Shown piece by piece: positions 25,352 to 33,469 of a DNA stretch of 64,000 bases (the first letter of the stretch is position 1; every line of letters begins with the position of its first letter). The stretch is from AP-15 sp036500965. GTDB taxonomy: Bacteria; Pseudomonadota; Alphaproteobacteria; ATCC43930; CGMCC-115725. The position numbers were made by a program, and so were the translations under genes. The stretch is taken from positions 1 to 64,000 of the forward strand of contig DASYBC010000105.1 in NCBI GenBank assembly GCA_036500965.1, written 5' to 3'. The notes below the pieces were generated by a model. That model worked only from the letters and a program-made list of their open reading frames with translations, was not told where the DNA came from and made no database searches.

Positions 25352-26505
25352 TGGGCGGCTTGCAGCGCGGCAGCGCCGCGATCGTCGGCGTCGCCGAATC
25401 CGATTTGGGCGCGGTCGCCGCCGAGATCAGCCCGATCGATCTGATGGCCCAAGGCATCCATCGCGCCCTCGCCGATTGCGGGCTCGCCCTCAAGGATGTG
25501 GACGGGCTCGTTTGCGCCACCGCGCAAAGCCGCACTTCGGGCCTCAACCTCGCCGAGTATCTCGGGATCTCGCCGGCCTTTATCGACACGACGATCCTCG
25601 GCGGCTCGTCCTTCATGTTTCATGTGGCGCATGCCCAGATGGCGCTGCAGCTCGGGCTGTGCCAGGTCGCGGTCATCGCCTATGGCTCGACCCAGCGCAC
25701 GATTGGCCGCCGCCACGCCTCGGTGCACGAATACAATCCCTACGAAACCCCGTTCCACCCGTTTCTGCCGTCCACCGCCTATGCGCTCGCCGCCTCGCGC
25801 CATATGCACCAATTCGGCACGACCCGCGAGCAATTGGCCGCGGTCGCGGTGGCGGCGCGGCAATGGGCGCTGCTGAACCCGGTCGCCTGGGAAAAAAAGC
25901 CGCTCTCGGTCCCGGAAGTGCTGGCGGCGCGGATGATCAGCTACCCGTTTACGGTGCGCGACATCTGCCTCGTCACCGACGGCGGCGGTGCCGTGGTCAT
26001 GACCACTGCCGAGCGCGCGCGCTCGCTCAAAAAACCGCCGGCCTATGTCTTGGGTTGCGGGCAGGCGATCACCCACGCCAACATTTCGAGCATGCCCGAT
26101 CTGACCGTGACCGGCGCGTTGGCCTCGGGCAAGGCCGCCTACGACATGGCAAAGCTCGGGCCCGGCGACATCGACGTGCTCGAGCTCTACGACGCCTTCA
26201 CGATCAACACGATCCTCTTTCTTGAAGATCTTGGCTTCTGCGCCAAAGGCGAAGGCGGTCGGTTTGTCGAGGGCGGCCACATCGCGCCCGGCGGCGGTCT
26301 GCCGGTCAACACCAATGGCGGCGGGCTTTCCTACTGCCATCCCGGAATGTACGGGTTGTTTCTGCTGATCGAGGCGACCCGCCAGCTGCGCGGCGAGTGC
26401 GGCGCCCGCCAGGTCGCGGGTTGCGAAACCGCGATCGCCCACGGCAATGGCGGCGTCCTCTCCTCGCAGAGCACCGTGATCCTCGGGGTCGAAGCGACGG
26501 TATAA
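25351..26505 (+). CDS. Thiolase-superfamily protein (SCP2/lipid-transfer type)
   Basis: A protein of about 384 residues of the SCPx-type thiolase branch. GLVCATAQSR, ELYDAFTINTILFLEDLGF, SYCHPGMYGLFLLIEA and a C-terminal CETAIAHGNGG are recognisable. The position of the usual N-terminal nucleophilic Cys reads GGSSFMFHVAHA, without Cys. It may therefore act as an aldolase or non-classical thiolase, as known for Ltp2-type enzymes. It starts at 25351 (or the GTG at 25348), overlapping the DUF35 stop, which supports a two-protein complex. The substrate is probably an acyl-CoA. Confidence 0.87.
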   Translation: MGGLQRGSAAIVGVAESDLGAVAAEISPIDLMAQGIHRALADCGLALKDVDGLVCATAQSRTSGLNLAEYLGISPAFIDTTILGGSSFMFHVAHAQMALQLGLCQVAVIAYGSTQRTIGRRHASVHEYNPYETPFHPFLPSTAYALAASRHMHQFGTTREQLAAVAVAARQWALLNPVAWEKKPLSVPEVLAARMISYPFTVRDICLVTDGGGAVVMTTAERARSLKKPPAYVLGCGQAITHANISSMPDLTVTGALASGKAAYDMAKLGPGDIDVLELYDAFTINTILFLEDLGFCAKGEGGRFVEGGHIAPGGGLPVNTNGGGLSYCHPGMYGLFLLIEATRQLRGECGARQVAGCETAIAHGNGGVLSSQSTVILGVEATV

Positions 26506-26721
26506 TCCGAGCAATAAGGCAACGAGCCAGCGAGCGGCCGAGTTTGTGGCTCTGCGCCATCGAAGCACACCGACGACTCGGTCCCGGCTTTTTGGAAGCG
26601 GCCGATGAAGGCGGTCCCAATCGCCGTCACCGGCTAATCCAATGCCCTGCCGGACCTGCGATGACGGGTCTGCGGGCGGACGCGCCGGCGAACCGCTAGG
26701 CGGGGCTGATCGTTAGCGGCG

Positions 26722-27780
26722 ATGATGAAGGATGACCCAGGCGAATTTCCGTTGCCGCTTGACACCGCGCCGATGGAAGCGCGGCTTGTCGTCGAGCTGC
26801 CGGCCGAGCCCGGCTGGCAATTCGAGCCCAAATGGGACGGGTTCCGCTGCCTCGCGTTTCGCGCCGGCGACCGGGTCGAGCTGCGCGCCAAATCGGGAAA
26901 GCCGCTCGCCCGCTACTTTCCCGACATCGTGGCGCTGGTGCGCGGCGCGAAGCCCCGCCGTTTTGTGCTCGACGGCGAGTTGGTCGTCCCGATCGGCGAG
27001 GGCTTGTCGTTCGACGCGCTGCAGCAGCGCCTGCATCCGGCCGCGAGCCGGGTACGCAAGCTGGCGGCCGAGACGCCGGCGGTGCTGATCCTGTTCGATC
27101 TGCTGGCAACGCCTGAGGGCGAAAATCTGCTGCCTGAGCCGCTCACCGCCCGCCGCGCCGCCCTCGAGGCGTTTTACCGGAAGGCTGAGGGTGAACCGGC
27201 GCTCAAGCTCTCGCCCTACACACGCGATCGAGGCCAGGCGCGGCATTGGCTCGGAACCAGCGGCGGCGTGCTCGACGGCGTCATTGCCAAGCGGCTTGAC
27301 GGACCTTACTCCCCCGGCGAGCGGGCGATGCTGAAGGTCAAGCGGCGGCGCTCGGCCGATTGCGTGGTCGGCGGGTTCCGCTATGAGCGCGGCACCCGTC
27401 GGGTCGGATCGTTGCTGCTCGGGCTCTACGACAACGCAGGCAAGCTCGATCACGTCGGCTTCACCGCGACGCTCGATAGTCTCGACCGCGACGCGCTGAC
27501 CCGGCAACTGGAGCGGCTGATCATGCCGCCGGGCTTCACCGGCGCAGCACCCGGAGGCCCGAGCCGCTGGGCTACCGAGCGCACCGGCGAATGGCAGCCG
27601 CTGCGGCCGGAGCTGGTTGTCGAGGTGGGGTATGACCAGGTTACGGGCGGTCGCTTTCGGCATGGCACCAGGCTCTTGCGCTGGCGCCCCGACAAAGCGC
27701 CCGGCCAATGCACCTTCGAGCAGATGCCATCCGAGGGCGGCGGACAATTTGTTGCCGAGCTCTTGGCGGCGGCGACATAG
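26722..27780 (+). CDS. ATP-dependent DNA ligase (LigC/LigD-ligase type)
   Basis: A 352-residue ligase. The adenylation domain has the lysine motif EPKWDGFRCL (Lys at about 38), motif III FVLDGELVV, motif IV LDGVIAKRLDGPY and motif V AMLKVKR. A C-terminal OB-fold follows. There is no polymerase, nuclease or Ku gene next to it, so this is a stand-alone ligase rather than a full LigD. It could act in end joining or repair. Confidence 0.92.
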   Translation: MMKDDPGEFPLPLDTAPMEARLVVELPAEPGWQFEPKWDGFRCLAFRAGDRVELRAKSGKPLARYFPDIVALVRGAKPRRFVLDGELVVPIGEGLSFDALQQRLHPAASRVRKLAAETPAVLILFDLLATPEGENLLPEPLTARRAALEAFYRKAEGEPALKLSPYTRDRGQARHWLGTSGGVLDGVIAKRLDGPYSPGERAMLKVKRRRSADCVVGGFRYERGTRRVGSLLLGLYDNAGKLDHVGFTATLDSLDRDALTRQLERLIMPPGFTGAAPGGPSRWATERTGEWQPLRPELVVEVGYDQVTGGRFRHGTRLLRWRPDKAPGQCTFEQMPSEGGGQFVAELLAAAT

Positions 27781-27807
27781 CGGCGATCCGCGGCCATCGA
27801 GCCGGGC

Positions 27808-28236
27808 TTATGCGTCGATCGCCGGCGGCAGCGCGCGCGGCCGCCGGTCGTCGCCGAGCGCCACATAGGTGAACATCGCCTGGGTCACTTTGCGCACCTC
27901 GCCAGTGGCGAGGTTGCGGCGCCACGCCTCGATCCGGATCGTCATCGAGCTGCGCCCGGTGCGGACCAGCTCGCCATAGCAGCTGACCTCGTCGCCGACA
28001 TAGACCGGCTGATGAAACACCATGCCGTCAACCGCGACGGTGGCGCAGCGCCCGCGCGCCCGCTGCACCGCAAGGCTGCCGCCGGCGAGATCCATCTGCG
28101 CCAACAGCCAGCCGCCAAAGATGTCGCCGTTCGGGTTGGCGTCGGCCGGCATCGCCATGACCCGGACGAGCGGGGCCGCCCGCGGCAGTTCGAGCGGCTC
28201 GGCGGGCAACGCGCCGCCGGCGATCGCTGATCCCAT
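27808..28236 (-). CDS. Acyl-CoA thioesterase (YciA-like hotdog fold)
   Basis: A 142-residue single-hotdog thioesterase. RVMAMPADANPNGDIFGGWLL contains the catalytic Asn-Asp-x-Phe-Gly-Gly pattern of YciA/BACH enzymes, and DGMVFHQPVYVGDEVSCYGE is the second signature. GGAGG lies just upstream; the ATG at 28236 or the GTG at 28239 may serve. It hydrolyses acyl-CoAs in the cytosol. It is convergent with the DNA ligase gene. Confidence 0.9.
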   Translation of the reverse strand: MGSAIAGGALPAEPLELPRAAPLVRVMAMPADANPNGDIFGGWLLAQMDLAGGSLAVQRARGRCATVAVDGMVFHQPVYVGDEVSCYGELVRTGRSSMTIRIEAWRRNLATGEVRKVTQAMFTYVALGDDRRPRALPPAIDA

Positions 28237-28381
28237 CACCCCTCCTGCGCTCCGGCACCGGCGCGCGGCATCGACGCCGGCTTTGATCGTAAACGGCCCG
28301 TCGGGGACGATGACAATCGGAATGCCCTATCCATATAGGGCGTTGTGATCAGGGTCCCGATGCGGACCGATGGAGGAAGCG

Positions 28382-28861
28382 ATGCCTGTTCGCGCAACGT
28401 GCAGCCGGTTCGGCGGCGCCGTCTTTGCCGGGGCGGCGTTGGCAGCAGCGGTTGCCGTCGGGGTTCCGGTGCGGCCGGCGGCAGCGCAAGCGGCCAGCGG
28501 CTATTCCTACGCGCAGCCGACAACCCCAGGCTATTCCTATCAGCAGCCGGCTGCGACCTCGGCGTATCCGAACTACAGCTATCAGCAGCCGGCGCAACCC
28601 GCTTACCCCTATAATCCGTATTATTCATATTATCCGTATAATCCATATTATCCATACTACTCCTACTACAATCCATATTACGCATACCCCTATTATGGAT
28701 ATCCGTGGTATTGGCCGGCCGGCGTCAGCATCGGGTTCGGCTGGGGCGGCTGCTGCTGGGGCGGCGGCTGGGGCCGTGGCGGCTGGGGTCACGGCGGCTT
28801 TCATGGCGGCGGCGGCTTTCACGGCGGCGGCGGGTTTCACGGCGGCGGCGGCCACCGCTAG
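28382..28861 (+). CDS. Secreted low-complexity Tyr/Pro-rich protein with Gly/His tail
   Basis: A 159-residue protein with a signal peptide (to about residue 38, ending AAAQA). The middle (about 40-105) is almost entirely Tyr, Pro, Ser, Asn and Gln in short YSYQQP- and NPYYPY-like units. The last 40 residues are Gly/His/Trp-rich with repeated FHGGGG. GGAGGAAGC precedes the ATG at 28382. It has no family I can name. Surface exposure, aggregation or metal binding by the His repeats is inference only. Confidence 0.75.
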   Translation: MPVRATCSRFGGAVFAGAALAAAVAVGVPVRPAAAQAASGYSYAQPTTPGYSYQQPAATSAYPNYSYQQPAQPAYPYNPYYSYYPYNPYYPYYSYYNPYYAYPYYGYPWYWPAGVSIGFGWGGCCWGGGWGRGGWGHGGFHGGGGFHGGGGFHGGGGHR

Positions 28862-28916
28862 CTGATCGGCGCAGCCCGAGACTGGTCGATCGGCAGCCGG
28901 GGATGCTCACGCGACG

Positions 28917-29891
28917 ATGACCGAACCGGCAATGCTCGATGCCCATCTCGACCGGGTTCTGGCGGATGCGACGATCCCCGAGCTGCCCAACCACTACGCC
29001 GGCAAGGTCCGCGACAATTACGACCTTGCCGACGGCCGGCGCATCATCATCGCCACCGACCGGCTCAGCGCCTTCGACCGGATTATCGCCGCCATCCCGT
29101 TGAAGGGGCAGGTGCTGACGCAGATCGCCCGGTATTGGTTCGAGGCGACGCGCGACATCTGCCCTAATCACGTCATTGAATACCCCGATCCGAATGTTCT
29201 CGTGTGCCGGCGGCTCTCGATCATGCCGGTCGAGATCGTCGTGCGCGACTACCTGGCCGGGACCACGGCGACCTCGGTCTGGCCGATGTACCAGGCCGGG
29301 CAGCGGCAGATTTACGGAATCCGCTTCCCCGACGGCTTGCGCCATAACCAGAAGCTGCCGGCGACAATCATCACGCCGACAACGAAGGCGCCGGGTGGCG
29401 GCCACGACGAGCCGCTGACCGCGGATCGGATCGTCGCCGGCAAGCTGTTGACGGCCGAGCAGTGGCACAGGGTCTCGGAATTGGCGCTGGCGCTGTTCGC
29501 GCGCGGGCGCGAGGTTGCCCGCGACCGGGGGCTGATCCTCGCCGACACCAAATACGAATTCGGCCTCGACCCCGAGGGCCGGATCGTGCTGGCTGACGAG
29601 ATCCACACCCCCGACAGCAGCCGCTATTGGCTCGCCGAAAGCTATCCGCACCGCTTTGCCGCCGGCCAGTCGCCGGAGAGTCTCGACAAGGATTTCGTCC
29701 GCCGCTGGGTGGCGGAACGCTGCGACCCCTACCGCGACCCGATCCCGGCGATCCCGCGCGACATCGTCGCCGAAGCCGCCCGCCTCTATGTCGGCGTTTA
29801 TCAGACGATCACCGGGCAGCCTCTCGACCTGCCGGACCCGGCAGTACCGGTGCTGACCCGCATCCGCGGCAATCTCGCGCGCTATTTCTGA
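28917..29891 (+). CDS. purC: SAICAR synthetase PurC
   Basis: A 324-residue enzyme that condenses CAIR with aspartate using ATP in purine synthesis. YAGKVRDNYDL near the N-terminus is the ATP-binding signature; IPVE-like IMPVEIVVRDYLAGT and LADTKYEFG followed by LADEIHTPDSSRYW are also family motifs. It is the long form, about 70-80 residues longer than E. coli PurC, as in yeast Ade1 and some alphaproteobacteria. No other pur gene is adjacent. Confidence 0.95.
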   Translation: MTEPAMLDAHLDRVLADATIPELPNHYAGKVRDNYDLADGRRIIIATDRLSAFDRIIAAIPLKGQVLTQIARYWFEATRDICPNHVIEYPDPNVLVCRRLSIMPVEIVVRDYLAGTTATSVWPMYQAGQRQIYGIRFPDGLRHNQKLPATIITPTTKAPGGGHDEPLTADRIVAGKLLTAEQWHRVSELALALFARGREVARDRGLILADTKYEFGLDPEGRIVLADEIHTPDSSRYWLAESYPHRFAAGQSPESLDKDFVRRWVAERCDPYRDPIPAIPRDIVAEAARLYVGVYQTITGQPLDLPDPAVPVLTRIRGNLARYF

Positions 29892-29959
29892 ACCAGGCCC
29901 CGGACTGCTGCTGCCCAAGCCTCCTGCGGCCTGTTGCGCGGACCAGATGGGCGCGGCGG

Positions 29960-30032
29960 TAGGCGCGAAAGGGAATCGAACCCCTGACCTCTCCCATGTG
30001 CTAGGAGCGCTCTGCCACTGAGCTACGCGCCT
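29960..30032 (-). tRNA. tRNA-Val(CAC)-like sequence, probably degenerate
   Basis: The acceptor arms AGGCGCG and CGCGCCT pair perfectly, the D-arm GCTC/GAGC and T-loop TTCGATT are normal, and the anticodon arm CTCCT/GGGAG encloses CAC at 34-36. Three defects stand out: position 33 is G instead of the near-universal U, one extra base lies between the T-arm and acceptor, and the following bases are CCG, not CCA. It is 28 bases from an intact tRNA-Val(CAC), so it may be a decaying copy. Confidence 0.55.
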
Positions 30033-30060
30033 GAATGTGCCGGACCGGCCGTTCGGGCGG

Positions 30061-30135
30061 TGGTGGGCGCGACAGGGATTGAACCTGTGACCCCACCCGT
30101 GTGAAGGGTGTGCTCTCCCGCTGAGCTACGCGCCC
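30061..30135 (-). tRNA. tRNA-Val(CAC)
   Basis: A complete cloverleaf of 75 bases including encoded CCA. The acceptor is GGGCGCG/CGCGCCC, the D-arm GCTC/GAGC, the anticodon stem CACCC/GGGTG with loop TTCACAC (anticodon CAC, reading GUG), and the T-arm ACAGG/CCTGT with TTCAATC. All positions expected to be conserved are present. Confidence 0.93.
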
Positions 30136-30313
30136 GCTTTCGCCGTCCGGCATTTAGGTGGCGGTGCGAAATCCTGTCAAGCCGCCAAGCCACAAAGGTT
30201 GTACGGTTTCCCGGGGCCGAGGACGGTCAGATTGGGTTGCATGGCATCGACGAATATTCGTATTTATTGCACCAAGCTTGCCCCGGATTTTTAGGTCGAG
30301 AAGGCGCCTCACG

Positions 30314-30901
30314 ATGATGCACACCGCCGACATGATGAAGGCCTTTGCCCCCTACCGCGAGGACGCGATCGTCGTTCCCGGCCGCGGCGGCCGCTATTGG
30401 GTCGATCTGACGACCCATCCCAATCTCGACCTGCCGATCGGCGATCCGGCGATGGGCGGCCATGCCGGGTTCGGATTGGGGTTGGCGCTGGCCCAGCCCA
30501 ACAAGAAGGTGATGCTGTTCGACACCGAAGGCGATCTTCTGATGAGCCTCGGCATGCTGGTCACGGTCGCCGAGCAGATGCCGGCCAATCTCTATCATTT
30601 TCTGATCGACAACGAATGCTACGCGACGACCGGCGGCCAGCCGGTGCCGAACGCCAAGAACATCGCCTATGATCTGCTCGCGCGCGGCGCCGGCTATCCG
30701 CGGGCTTTTGCCTTTGACGAGGTTGACCAGTTTTCGCGCGAATTGCCGGCGATCATGGCGGCCCCGGGACCGGTCTTTGTCGCCTGCAAGGTCAATCCCG
30801 AGATCGAGAACGAGCCGATCAGCCGCCGCCGCCGTTGGCAGACCCGCACCCGCGACGAGGTGCTGCGGGATTTCCGCGCGGGCCTCGGCATTTCCGGGTA
30901 A
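30314..30901 (+). CDS. TPP-binding C-terminal-domain protein (decarboxylase beta-subunit-like)
   Basis: A 195-residue protein equivalent to the thiamine-diphosphate-binding (PP) domain only. DPAMGGHAGFGLGLALA is followed by the TPP/Mg motif region EGDLLMSLGML...DNECY. This resembles the beta subunit of sulfopyruvate or phosphonopyruvate decarboxylase-type enzymes. The first Gly of the usual GDG is Glu. A partner bearing the pyrimidine-binding domain would be required and is not next to it, since the neighbour is panC on the other strand. The reaction is not assigned. Confidence 0.8.
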   Translation: MMHTADMMKAFAPYREDAIVVPGRGGRYWVDLTTHPNLDLPIGDPAMGGHAGFGLGLALAQPNKKVMLFDTEGDLLMSLGMLVTVAEQMPANLYHFLIDNECYATTGGQPVPNAKNIAYDLLARGAGYPRAFAFDEVDQFSRELPAIMAAPGPVFVACKVNPEIENEPISRRRRWQTRTRDEVLRDFRAGLGISG

Positions 30902-30918
30902 GGGGGATCGCCGGGCGC

Positions 30919-31761
30919 TCAGTCGATCGGGACATTGTCGATCAGCCGGGTCCGTCCGAGCCTGACCGCGGCGAACACGCGAGCCGGTGCTGCGACCGCC
31001 TCGCCGACCGGGGCGAGGCTCTCGGCATCGCGGATTTCGAGATATTCGACGTCGAGCCCGGCTGCGATCAGCGCCGCTTGGCCGCGCTCGATTTCGCGGC
31101 CGACCGCATGCGGCTCGGCTGACAGCGCCGCCGCGATCCCGCGCAACACCCGGGCGAGCTCGGGCGCGGTCCGGCGCTCCGCCGCGGTCAGGTAGGCGTT
31201 GCGCGACGACAGCGCCAGCCCGTCGGGCTCGCGCACGGTCGCAACCCCCTCGATGCGCACCGGCAGGTCGAGGTCGCGTGCCAGCCGTCGGATCACCAGC
31301 AGCTGCTGGTAATCCTTTTCGCCGAAATAGGCGAAATCGGGCATCGACTGGATCAACAGCTTGGTAACCACCGTCGCGACCCCGTCGAAATGCCCGGCGC
31401 GGTGCGCGCCGCACAAGCCCTCGCTCAACCCCGACACCCGCACCAGGGTGGCAAACCCCGGCGGATAGATTTCCTCGGCGGCGGGGACAAAGGCCAGATC
31501 GACTTGGCTCCCGCGCAGCATGTCGAGATCCGCCGCCTCGCGCCGCGGGTAGGCGCCCAAATCCTCGGTGGGCGCAAATTGCTTCGGGTTGACAAAGATC
31601 GTGGCGACCACCCGGTCGCATCCGGCCTTGGCGGCGCGGACCAGCGCCATGTGCCCGTCGTGCAGGGCGCCCATCGTCGGCACCAGCCCGATGCGCTCGC
31701 CGGATCGGCGCCATCGCGCCAGCTGCCCGCGCAGCTCGGGGATCGTCCGCGCTATCTGCAA
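30919..31761 (-). CDS. panC: Pantothenate synthetase PanC
   Basis: A 280-residue enzyme joining pantoate and beta-alanine with ATP in coenzyme A synthesis. VPTMGALHDGHMALV contains the HxGH-type nucleotide-binding site. FVNPKQFAPTEDLGAYPR, GHFDGVATVVTKLL, FGEKDYQQL and ALSSRNAYL (KMSKS-equivalent) are family motifs. The start is a TTG at 31761 with a strong GGAGG about seven bases upstream. panB is not adjacent. Confidence 0.95.
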   Translation of the reverse strand: MQIARTIPELRGQLARWRRSGERIGLVPTMGALHDGHMALVRAAKAGCDRVVATIFVNPKQFAPTEDLGAYPRREAADLDMLRGSQVDLAFVPAAEEIYPPGFATLVRVSGLSEGLCGAHRAGHFDGVATVVTKLLIQSMPDFAYFGEKDYQQLLVIRRLARDLDLPVRIEGVATVREPDGLALSSRNAYLTAAERRTAPELARVLRGIAAALSAEPHAVGREIERGQAALIAAGLDVEYLEIRDAESLAPVGEAVAAPARVFAAVRLGRTRLIDNVPID

Positions 31762-32023
31762 GCAAGACCTCCATTCGCGCTCTCACCGACAGATTAGAGC
31801 GTCGGGCCCGGCGGTAAAGGCGCCTCGACACGCTCGTTCGCCGGCGCGTTCGCCGCGACCTTGCCGACACGGCCCGGTTGCGCGGCCATCGCCTCGCCGG
31901 GCCGCTTTATTCTTCTCGCCAAGATGGTTACGATCGGCGGCGCGGACACCTCCAAACGCCTTGGCGCGACGGAGGGACAAAAAAAGCGGCGTCGCGGCCG
32001 CTCGGAAAAACGGGAGGAATGCG

Positions 32024-33385
32024 ATGATGACGACCCATAGCCCCGCCCTCGCGCTGTCGGAAGCCGAGCATGCCCGGCAACTGCGCCGTGCAATGGTGGC
32101 CAGCACCGTCGGCACGATCATCGAGGCCTATGATTTCCTGCTCTACGTCCTGGTCGCTCCGCTCGTTTTTGCAAAACTTTTTTTCCCGACCTCCGACCCC
32201 TATATCGGTATCTTGCAGGCCTTTGGCATTTATGCCGTCGGCTTTATCGCGCGCCCGGTCGGCGCGGCGCTGTTCGGGCATTACGGCGACCGGATCGGCC
32301 GCAAGGTGACGTTGATCTCGACCTTGCTGCTGACCGGCTTGTCGACCTTTGCCGTCGGCTTTGTCCCGGGCTATGCCTCGATCGGCATCTGGGGGGCGGT
32401 GATCCTGACCGTCGTCCGCTTTATTCAGGGTCTCGGGATCGGCGGCGAATGGGGCGGCGCCACCTTGATTGCGATGGAATGGGCGCGCACCGACAAGCAT
32501 CGCGGCTTTATCACCTCATGGCCGCAATGGGGCGGCCCGGCGGGGCTGTTCCTCGCCAATCTCGCGGTGCTCGCCTTCAGCGCGATTTCCGGCAACCATT
32601 TCCTGACTTGGGGGTGGCGGGTTCCGTTCTGGCTGTCGATCATTATGGTCGGGATCGGCATGTACATTCGCCTCGGGATTCTCGAAACTCCGATTTTCTC
32701 GCGGATTCTCGAAGAGCGCCGCACCGAGCGCGCTCCGGTGCTCGAGGTGATCAAGCGCCAGCCCAAGCAGATCATCCTGACGATGCTGTGTCGGATGGCC
32801 GAGCAAGGGCCGTTCTATGTCTATGCCGCCTTTGTCTTTGTCTACGGAACGCGGGTCTCCGGCGCCTCGCGCGACTTCCTGCTGACCGCCGTTTTATGCG
32901 CGACCGCGCTCTCGGCCGTCACGACGCCGCTGGCCGGCCACATCTCGGACTTGATCGGCCGCAAGCGGATGTACCTGATCGGCGCGGTCACCACCGGGGT
33001 GTTTGCTTTCATCTACTTCACGATGATGAACAGCATGGTTCCGGTGCTGATTTTTGCCGCGATCGTGCTGTCCTTCATCCCGCACGACATGATGTACGGC
33101 CCGCAGGCGGCGCTGATCGCCGAATGTTTTACGCCGCGGCTGCGCTACAGCGGCTCCTCGCTCGGCTTTCACCTGTCCTCGGTGATCGCCGGCGGCCCGG
33201 CGCCGCTGATCGCGACGGCCGTGTTTGCCGCGACCCGATCGGGCTATGCGGTGGCGTGCTACATCCTTTTTTGCGCGATCGTCAGCGTCAGCGCCACCCT
33301 CTTCCTGCCCGACTACACCAACCGCGACATCTCGCAGGAGCACGACGCTCCGCAAGCCGTGCCCGAGGCCGCCGCATCGTCGTAA
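32024..33385 (+). CDS. MHS-family metabolite:H+ symporter (MFS)
   Basis: A 453-residue inner-membrane transporter with 12 predicted helices, of the ProP/ShiA/KgtP-type MHS family. VGTIIEAYDFLLY is the helix 1 signature. GHYGDRIGRKVTL is the loop 2-3 MFS motif and RFIQGLGIGGEWGGATL marks helix 4. HISDLIGRKRMYL repeats the motif in the second half. GGGAGGA precedes the ATG at 32024; another ATG is at 32027. The substrate is likely a small carboxylate or compatible solute but cannot be told from sequence. Confidence 0.92.
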   Translation: MMTTHSPALALSEAEHARQLRRAMVASTVGTIIEAYDFLLYVLVAPLVFAKLFFPTSDPYIGILQAFGIYAVGFIARPVGAALFGHYGDRIGRKVTLISTLLLTGLSTFAVGFVPGYASIGIWGAVILTVVRFIQGLGIGGEWGGATLIAMEWARTDKHRGFITSWPQWGGPAGLFLANLAVLAFSAISGNHFLTWGWRVPFWLSIIMVGIGMYIRLGILETPIFSRILEERRTERAPVLEVIKRQPKQIILTMLCRMAEQGPFYVYAAFVFVYGTRVSGASRDFLLTAVLCATALSAVTTPLAGHISDLIGRKRMYLIGAVTTGVFAFIYFTMMNSMVPVLIFAAIVLSFIPHDMMYGPQAALIAECFTPRLRYSGSSLGFHLSSVIAGGPAPLIATAVFAATRSGYAVACYILFCAIVSVSATLFLPDYTNRDISQEHDAPQAVPEAAASS

Positions 33386-33469
33386 GCCACGCTGATGCCC
33401 GTCGGCCATCCCGAATTGCGGGTGGCGCCCTGCTCGGGCTTAATGGGTCGGCATGGAAAGGAGGCGGCG

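Noticed and set aside
26722..27780. LigD-Ku non-homologous end-joining operon
   Set aside because: Only the ligase domain is encoded; neighbours are a thioesterase and a thiolase, and there is no Ku or primase-polymerase domain.
28725..29918. 397-codon open frame on the minus strand
   Set aside because: It is the complement of purC and of the Gly/His repeat; amino-acid composition is Arg/Asp-skewed as expected of a shadow frame in GC-rich DNA.
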